Shown here: piece by piece, positions 4,620 to 9,536 of the stretch
Layout of the letters: each line of letters starts with the position of its first letter
Position numbering within the stretch: the stretch's first letter is position 1
Assembly: GCA_002339265.1 (NCBI GenBank)
Contig: DDKG01000297.1
Location: forward strand, 1-9,536
Source of the DNA: Massilia sp. UBA2604
GTDB taxonomy: Bacteria; Pseudomonadota; Gammaproteobacteria; Burkholderiales; Burkholderiaceae_D
Length of the DNA: 9,536 nucleotides
Direction of reading: 5' to 3'
Notes under the pieces: model-generated
The model's input: only the letters and a program-made list of their open reading frames with translations
What the model was told of the DNA's origin: nothing
Databases searched by the model: none
Made by a program: the position numbers and the translations under genes

Positions 4620-6578
4620 TCAATGCGCGCTGCGCAGGCTCCTGGCCAGGTCCGACAACCGGTACGGCTTGCTGACGAACGCGAATTGCCCCAGCCGCGA
4701 GCGATCCAGCTTCAGGGCCGGCTGCGGATAGCCCGACGCCAGCATCACCTTCACGTTCGGGTAGTTGTTGCGGGTATAGGCCGCCAGCTCGATGCCGTTC
4801 ATCCCGTTCGGCATCACGACGTCGGTGAACAGGATGTCGACGTCGCGGCTGGCCAGCAGGTTCAGGGCGTCGTTGCCGCTGGCGGCGGTCATCACGTCGT
4901 AGCCCATGCTCAGGAACAGCGAGGACGCGACGTCCAGCAGGTCGGGCTCGTCCTCGACGATCAGCACGGTCTCGGTCTCGATCTGCGCCAGGTCGTGCGC
5001 GTGCGAGGTCACGGCCGGCAGCCAGATGACGATGCTGGTGCCCTCGCCCACCGTGCTCTCGATGGTCACCTCGCCGCCCGACTGCTTGATGAAGCCGTAC
5101 ACCTGCGACAGCCCGAGGCCCGTGCCCTTGCCGACTTCCTTGGTGGTGAAGAAGGGTTCGAAGGCACGCGCGATGGTGTCCGGCGTCATGCCGGTGCCGG
5201 TGTCGCTCACGCTCAGGCGCACATACGGGCCGGCTGCCAGCGCCGCGTGTTCGCCCGGCGCCAACGCCACGCTCGCCGTCTCGACCACGATGCGGCCGCC
5301 GCCCGGCATGGCGTCGCGCGCATTCACCACCAGGTTCAGCACCGCCGACTCCAGGCGCGCGGCGTCGATCACGGCGTTCGGCGCCTTCGCGTCGAGCTTG
5401 AGCACGAACTCGATCGACGAATTGGCGGCGCGCCGCAGCACCGACTCGAAGCCGCTGATGATGCGGTTGACGTTGCGCGTCTCGGGCTCCAGCGGCTGCT
5501 GGCGCGCGAAGGCCAGCAGTTGCTGGGTGAGCGTGGCGCCGCGGTCGATCGCGCGCCGCATGCTGTCGAGCGTCTTGGCGTCGCCGCCCGGACTGCGCTG
5601 CATGCTCAATATCTCGAGGCCGCTCGAGATCACCGACAGCAGGTTGTTGAAGTCGTGCGCGATGCCGCCGGTGAGCTGGCCGATCGATTCCATCTTCTGG
5701 GCCTGGAACAGCGCCGCCTGGGCTTTATCCAGCGCCTCGGCCGCCGCCTTCTTCTCGGTCAGGTCGCGCGTGACCTTGGCATAGCCCAGCAGGCGTCCGT
5801 CGTCGCCGCGGATGGCGTCGATCACGACATTGGCCCAGAACCGGGTGCCGTCCTTGCGCACGCGCCAGCCCTCGGCCTCGTAGCGGCCGGTGTCGCCGGC
5901 CGCGGTCAGCGCGCGCGCCGGCAGGCCGCGCAGGCGGTCCTCGTCGGTGTAGAACAGCGAAAAGTGGTGGCCGACGATGTCGTCCTGGCTGTAGCCCTTG
6001 ATGCGCTGGGCGCCCAGGTTCCAGTTCGACACCACGCCCTCGGGCGTGAGCATGTACATCGCGTAGTCGGTCACGCCCTGCACCAGCAAGCGGAAGCGCT
6101 GCTCGCTCTCGCGGAGCAGGTCCTCGGCCTGCTTCTTCTCGGTGATGTCGCGCGTGATCTTGGCGAAGCCGATCAACTCGCCGCGGTCGTCGCGGATCGG
6201 ATCGATCACCACGTGGGCCCAGAAACGGCCGCCGTCCTTGCGCACGCGCCAGCCTTCCGATTCGTAGCGGCCGTGCTCGAGCGCTTCGGCCAGCGCCTGT
6301 GCCGGCAGGCCGGCGGCGCGGTCTTCGGGCGTATAGAAGCGGGAAAAGTGCTGCTTCAGGATCTCGTGCTCGACATAGCCCTTGAAGCGTTGGGCGCCGG
6401 CATTCCAGCTGTTGACGTATCCCTGCGGATCGAGCATGTAGATCGCGTAATCGCTGATGCCGGCGACCAGGTACTGGAGGCGCTGTTCGTCGGTCAGCGA
6501 CTGCTTGACGGGTAGAGAGGTGTCCATGGGGGGCAATACGACTTCCTGTCTGGTCCGATAAAGTGGCCTATCATACAT
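4620..6578 (-). CDS. Hybrid sensor histidine kinase, PAS-PAS-HisKA-HATPase-REC
   Basis: A 652-aa protein without membrane segments, so a cytoplasmic sensor. PAS1 (about residues 32-150) and PAS2 (160-277) are near copies of each other, each with SWNAGAQR/SNWNLGAQR, a YTPEDR/YTDEDR segment and WRVRKDGxRFWA, and each ends in a PAC stretch TRDITEKK/TRDLTEKK. The kinase core follows: H-box GGIAHDFNN with His308, N-box NLVVNARDAM, G1 DTGTGM (Asp459), F-box FEPFFTTK, G2 GKGTGLGLS. The C-terminal receiver (about 536-650) has EDE at 542-544, phospho-acceptor Asp586 in FTDVVMP, and Lys637 in SKPY. This domain order autophosphorylates and passes phosphate to its own receiver; the onward partner is unknown. 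The start is the ATG at 6576-6578 because AGGAG lies 5 nt upstream; an ATG at 6527 is a weaker alternative, and the frame stays open further only by chance. It is divergent from the phytochrome. The PAS ligand cannot be told from sequence. Confidence 0.9.
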   Translation of the reverse strand: MYDRPLYRTRQEVVLPPMDTSLPVKQSLTDEQRLQYLVAGISDYAIYMLDPQGYVNSWNAGAQRFKGYVEHEILKQHFSRFYTPEDRAAGLPAQALAEALEHGRYESEGWRVRKDGGRFWAHVVIDPIRDDRGELIGFAKITRDITEKKQAEDLLRESEQRFRLLVQGVTDYAMYMLTPEGVVSNWNLGAQRIKGYSQDDIVGHHFSLFYTDEDRLRGLPARALTAAGDTGRYEAEGWRVRKDGTRFWANVVIDAIRGDDGRLLGYAKVTRDLTEKKAAAEALDKAQAALFQAQKMESIGQLTGGIAHDFNNLLSVISSGLEILSMQRSPGGDAKTLDSMRRAIDRGATLTQQLLAFARQQPLEPETRNVNRIISGFESVLRRAANSSIEFVLKLDAKAPNAVIDAARLESAVLNLVVNARDAMPGGGRIVVETASVALAPGEHAALAAGPYVRLSVSDTGTGMTPDTIARAFEPFFTTKEVGKGTGLGLSQVYGFIKQSGGEVTIESTVGEGTSIVIWLPAVTSHAHDLAQIETETVLIVEDEPDLLDVASSLFLSMGYDVMTAASGNDALNLLASRDVDILFTDVVMPNGMNGIELAAYTRNNYPNVKVMLASGYPQPALKLDRSRLGQFAFVSKPYRLSDLARSLRSAH

Positions 6579-6583
6579 CTGAT

Positions 6584-6588
6584 CTCCT
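6584..6588 (-). promoter_or_regulatory. Ribosome binding site deciding the hybrid kinase start
   Basis: AGGAG on the minus strand, 5 nt before the ATG at 6578. It supports the 652-aa start over the ATG at 6527, which has only CCCCCC immediately before it. Confidence 0.65.
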
Positions 6589-6721
6589 GCAACATGCCAC
6601 GCGACTGTATGTGCAAGTGCAACAATTACCGGGCATCGCGATGTAACACCCAGGATGACATAAAGCCCAGTAAACGATGATGAGTGACGAGCGGCGCATA
6701 AATCACTGCATGTTTTCAAGT

Positions 6722-6727
6722 TACAAT
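6722..6727 (+). promoter_or_regulatory. Candidate -10 box of the phytochrome operon
   Basis: TACAAT (consensus TATAAT) lies 38 bp before the phytochrome ATG in the 187-bp divergent intergenic region (6579-6765). No good -35 hexamer stands at 16-18 bp upstream, so an activator or alternative sigma factor may be needed. A perfect 10-bp palindrome, CATCGCGATG (6634-6643), between the two genes is a possible shared operator, though short enough to be chance. Confidence 0.35.
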
Positions 6728-6765
6728 GGAGGCCTGTACCCTCCTGCTTGTTACTGCACGGCATC

Positions 6766-9009
6766 ATGACCCAGGCACTCCCCGACCAACTCGACCTCAC
6801 TGGCTGCGACAAGGAACCAATCCGCACGCCCGGCAGCATCCAGCCGCATGGTTTCATGCTGACGCTGTCGCCTGCGCTCGAGGTGTTGCAAGCCAGCGCC
6901 AACTTCGCCTACTGGAGCGATGTCGACGCCCAGGCCGTGCTCGGCCGCCCACTTGCCGACGCGGTCGGCGCGGCAGCCGCGGAACGCCTGGCGCTGGAAT
7001 TGAGCGGCAGCGCCCTGGGCCAGCGCCCGAGCTACTTCGGCACCGTCACGCTGCCCAGCGGCCGCCACTTCGACGTGCTGGGGCACGCCTGGGACGGGTT
7101 GATCATCGCCGAGTTCGAGTCGGTCGAACGCGCCCAGCCGGCAGACTTCCGTCACCTGTATCCCTTGATCAGCGATTTCCTGGCCAACGTCAACGACCAC
7201 GCCTCGATGCCCGCCCTGACCGACCTCGCGGCGCGCCACGTGCGCTCGGTAACTGGTTACGGCCGCGTGATGATCTACCAGTTCGATCCCAGCGGCCACG
7301 GCCGCGTGGTGGCCGAATCGAAGGCGCCCGATTACGATTCCTACCTGGGCCAGTCGTTCCCGGCGAGCGACATCCCGGCCCAGGCGCGCGAGCTGTACGC
7401 CCTGTCGCCGATCCGCCTGATCCAGGACGCGAACTATGAACCGGCGCCGCTGGTCCCGGGCGACAACCCGGTCACCGGCAAGCGCAACGACCTGTCGTTC
7501 GCGGCGCTGCGCAGCGTGTCTCCGGTACACCTGCAGTACATGCGCAATATGGGCACGCTGGCCTCGATGTCGGTGTCGCTGATCGTCAAGGGCAAACTGT
7601 GGGGCCTGATCTCCTGCCATAACGCGGAACCTTGCCCGGTATCGGTCGAGAAGCGCACCGCCTGCGAGCAACTGGGCCAGATCCTGGCGCTGTGCATCGA
7701 GACGCGCGAGGATGGCGCCGAGCTGCAGTTCCGCCTCGACGTGCGCCGCATCATGGTCGAGATGCTGGGCCGCCTGACGAAGGGCGCCGACTTCATCGAG
7801 AACCTGAGCGGCGTGTTCCCCGAGCTGCTGCGCTTCGCGCGCGCCGGCGGCGTGGCGATCGTGGTCGACGACCGCGTGCTGAGCTACGGCGACACGCCTG
7901 AGGACGAGGCGATCCGCGCGCTCTCGACCTGGCTCGCCGTGCACGGCCACACCGAGCTGTTCCACACGAACCATCTTGCCGGCGTCTACGCGCCGGGCGC
8001 GGCGCTGACGCGCAATGCCAGCGGACTGCTGGCGCTGCCGATCTCGCGCATCCACCAGCATTACCTGCTGTGGTTCCGTCCGGAGCTGGTGCAGACCGTT
8101 GAATGGGCCGGCAACCCGTATGCCAAGCAGGCGGCGCCCGATGCGCCTACCCGGCTCTCGCCGCGCCAGAGCTTCGCCGCTTGGCGCGAGACCATCCACG
8201 GCCATAGCTTGCCCTGGCACGCGGCCGAGATCGAGCTGGCGGTCGAGTTCCGCAGCGCGCTGCTCGGCATCGCGCTCGAGCGCGCCGAACAGATGGCCGA
8301 GCTGGCCGAGGAACTGGGACGCGCCAACAAGGAACTCGAAGCGTTCTCGTATTCGGTGTCGCACGACCTGCGTGCGCCGCTGCGCCACATCGTCGGCTTC
8401 TCGGACCTGTTGATCGAAGCGGCCGGCAGCGAGGACGCGGCCATGCGCGAGCGTTTTTTAAAGAATATCAAGCAGTCGGCGCGCCTGGCCGGCAAGCTGG
8501 TCGACGACCTGCTGTCGTTCTCGCAGATGGGCCGCGCGGCGCTGCGCCCCACCCGGGTCGACATGACCGAGCTGGTCTCGGGCTGCATCGACAAGCTCGA
8601 CCTGGAGATCGGCCAGCGCAAGGTCGACTGGCATATCGACCGCCTGCCGACCGTGGTCGCCGACCCGAGCTTCCTGCACCTTGCAATGTTCAACCTGCTG
8701 TCGAACGCGGTCAAGTTCACCGGCGAGCGCGAGCAGGCCGTGATCCGCATCTGGTCCGAGGACGCCGGCGACGAATACCTGTTCCACGTGGCCGACAACG
8801 GCGCCGGCTTCAATATGGACTACGTGCACAAGCTGTTCGGCGTATTCCAGCGCCTGCACCGCATGGAAGACTTCCAGGGCACCGGCATCGGCCTGGCCAA
8901 TGTGCGGCGCATCGTCGAGCGCCATAACGGCCGTGTGTGGGCCAACTCGACACCCGGCGAAGGGGCAACGTTCTCCTTCAGCCTACCAAAACAAGCACTA
9001 TCCAACTAA
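6766..9009 (+). CDS. bphP: Bacteriophytochrome histidine kinase
   Basis: A 747-aa red/far-red photoreceptor with canonical order. The N-terminal extension carries Cys14 (LTGCDKEPI), the residue that binds biliverdin in bacteriophytochromes, followed by the PAS domain starting IRTPGSIQPHG. The GAF domain (about residues 140-300) has PASDIP with Asp202, the chromophore-pocket His255 (HLQYMRNMG) and His285 (LWGLISCH). The PHY domain (about 315-505) holds the tongue motif P-R-Q-S-F at 466-470. A helical linker leads to HisKA with phospho-acceptor His533 (SVSHDLRAPL), then N-box NLLSNAVKFT, G1 DNGAGF, and G2 GTGIGLAN. All key residues are intact and there is no receiver or extra output domain. The ATG at 6766 gives the usual spacing of the N-terminus to the Cys; no strong ribosome site precedes it, and an in-frame TTG at 6748 would add six residues. 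The response regulator gene follows after 11 bp. No heme oxygenase gene is seen here. Confidence 0.95.
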   Translation: MTQALPDQLDLTGCDKEPIRTPGSIQPHGFMLTLSPALEVLQASANFAYWSDVDAQAVLGRPLADAVGAAAAERLALELSGSALGQRPSYFGTVTLPSGRHFDVLGHAWDGLIIAEFESVERAQPADFRHLYPLISDFLANVNDHASMPALTDLAARHVRSVTGYGRVMIYQFDPSGHGRVVAESKAPDYDSYLGQSFPASDIPAQARELYALSPIRLIQDANYEPAPLVPGDNPVTGKRNDLSFAALRSVSPVHLQYMRNMGTLASMSVSLIVKGKLWGLISCHNAEPCPVSVEKRTACEQLGQILALCIETREDGAELQFRLDVRRIMVEMLGRLTKGADFIENLSGVFPELLRFARAGGVAIVVDDRVLSYGDTPEDEAIRALSTWLAVHGHTELFHTNHLAGVYAPGAALTRNASGLLALPISRIHQHYLLWFRPELVQTVEWAGNPYAKQAAPDAPTRLSPRQSFAAWRETIHGHSLPWHAAEIELAVEFRSALLGIALERAEQMAELAEELGRANKELEAFSYSVSHDLRAPLRHIVGFSDLLIEAAGSEDAAMRERFLKNIKQSARLAGKLVDDLLSFSQMGRAALRPTRVDMTELVSGCIDKLDLEIGQRKVDWHIDRLPTVVADPSFLHLAMFNLLSNAVKFTGEREQAVIRIWSEDAGDEYLFHVADNGAGFNMDYVHKLFGVFQRLHRMEDFQGTGIGLANVRRIVERHNGRVWANSTPGEGATFSFSLPKQALSN

Positions 9010-9020
9010 GGCGATTCCCC

Positions 9021-9476
9021 ATGCTCAAGCCCATCCTCCTGGTGGAAGACAATCCTCACGACCTGGAACTGACGCTCATTGCGCTGTCGAAGAGCCAGCT
9101 CGCCAACGAAGTCGTGGTGGTGCGCGATGGCGCCGAAGCGCTCGACTACCTGCACCGGCGCGGCGAGTTTGCCGATCGCCAGCTCGGCAGCCCGGCCGTT
9201 ATCCTGCTCGACCTCAAGCTGCCCAAGGTCGACGGACTCGAAGTGCTCAAGGAAATCCGGCAGACCGAGGCGCTCAAGGCAGTGCCCGTGGTGATGCTGA
9301 CCTCGTCCAAGGAAGAGCAGGACGTGGTGCGCAGCTACCAGCTGGGCGTGAACGCCTATGTGGTCAAGCCGGTGGAGTTCAACGAGTTCGTGCGCGCGAT
9401 CGGCGACCTCGGCATCTTCTGGGCGGTGCTGAACGAACCGCCGCCAGGCTCGCGCCGCTACATCAAGCCGAAGTGA
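9021..9476 (+). CDS. Single-domain response regulator (Rcp1/CheY-like)
   Basis: A 151-aa protein consisting of one receiver domain and nothing else. Landmarks: acidic pair Glu9-Asp10 (LLVEDNP), phospho-acceptor Asp64 in LLDLKLPKVDG, the switch Thr94 in MLTSS, and Lys116 in VVKP. The domain ends with helix 5 and a short tail (FWAVLNEPPP) typical of the Rcp1-like regulators that pair with phytochromes. It starts 11 bp after the phytochrome stop, with AAGGCG 7 nt before the ATG, so the two are almost certainly one operon and cognate partners: phosphate would move from His533 of the phytochrome to Asp64. With no DNA-binding or enzymatic domain, the output must be a protein contact or a phosphorelay to another protein. 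A longer reading from 8937 merely overlaps the phytochrome end and is not used. Confidence 0.92.
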   Translation: MLKPILLVEDNPHDLELTLIALSKSQLANEVVVVRDGAEALDYLHRRGEFADRQLGSPAVILLDLKLPKVDGLEVLKEIRQTEALKAVPVVMLTSSKEEQDVVRSYQLGVNAYVVKPVEFNEFVRAIGDLGIFWAVLNEPPPGSRRYIKPK

Positions 9477-9536
9477 GTCGGCGCTGACGGCCGGTTGGCG
9501 GCGCGCCTGGCGCGTCGCAGCAGGTGGCGGATGCGC

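Noticed and set aside
4429..4623. 64-codon minus-strand ORF at the kinase 3' end
   Set aside because: Its start lies in the hairpin and it has no recognised motif or ribosome site; another frame here looks equally protein-like, so neither is called.
4572..6515. 647-codon open frame on the plus strand opposite the hybrid kinase
   Set aside because: The Arg/His/Gln/Val-rich translation without domains is the usual antisense shadow of high-GC coding DNA; the opposite strand has a complete kinase with all motifs.
6579..6902. Upstream extension of the hybrid kinase frame to 760 codons
   Set aside because: It would overlap the phytochrome start; the added residues have no domain, and a good ribosome site precedes the ATG at 6578.
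6751..8388. 545-codon open frame on the minus strand opposite the phytochrome
   Set aside because: Antisense shadow; no family motifs, while the plus strand encodes a canonical phytochrome.
9477..9536. Convergent gene entering from the right edge
   Set aside because: Only 60 bases remain; a minus-strand Arg-rich frame is open but cannot be told from chance, and no terminator is clear.

Overview
The window is high-GC DNA with strong third-position GC bias. The protein families point to a Betaproteobacterium, most likely of the Oxalobacteraceae (Massilia-like). That placement rests on gene content and codon bias only, because no rRNA or tRNA is present. I recognise six complete protein genes, one partial gene at the left edge and one truncated gene remnant.

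Left part (1-3218): the 5' part of an MFS transporter gene runs off the left edge on the minus strand. Divergent from it are two exported alpha/beta hydrolases on the plus strand: a dienelactone-hydrolase-type enzyme with a C-terminal extension (560-1858), and a secreted lipase related to family I.5 (Geobacillus-type) lipases (2025-3218). The lipase keeps the Ser/Asp/His triad but appears to lack two of the four zinc ligands described for the family.

Middle part (3202-4620): a minus-strand DUF2325 protein gene, with a coiled coil followed by a Cys-rich domain, overlaps the lipase tail to tail by 17 bp. Its promoter is unusually legible: a TTGAAA/TAAAAT pair with 17-bp spacing, the whole spacer lying inside a perfect 21-bp Fur-box palindrome. 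Upstream lies the last ~55 codons of a TonB-dependent siderophore receptor gene, cut off at its 5' side, with its stop codon embedded in four imperfect 14-bp tandem repeats. About 550 bp without a recognisable gene follow (4064-4619), partly AT-richer, with hairpins and small open fragments. This looks like a recombination or decay scar in an old iron-uptake locus.

Right part (4578-9536): a sensory island. A soluble hybrid histidine kinase (PAS-PAS-HisKA-HATPase-REC, 652 aa) is divergent, across a 187-bp intergenic region, from a canonical bacteriophytochrome kinase (PAS-GAF-PHY-HisKA-HATPase, biliverdin Cys14, 747 aa). The phytochrome gene is followed after 11 bp by a CheY/Rcp1-like single-domain response regulator. 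The phytochrome and regulator form a plausible red/far-red phosphorelay. The hybrid kinase may be a second input, but nothing in the sequence proves cross-talk, and no heme oxygenase gene is in the window.
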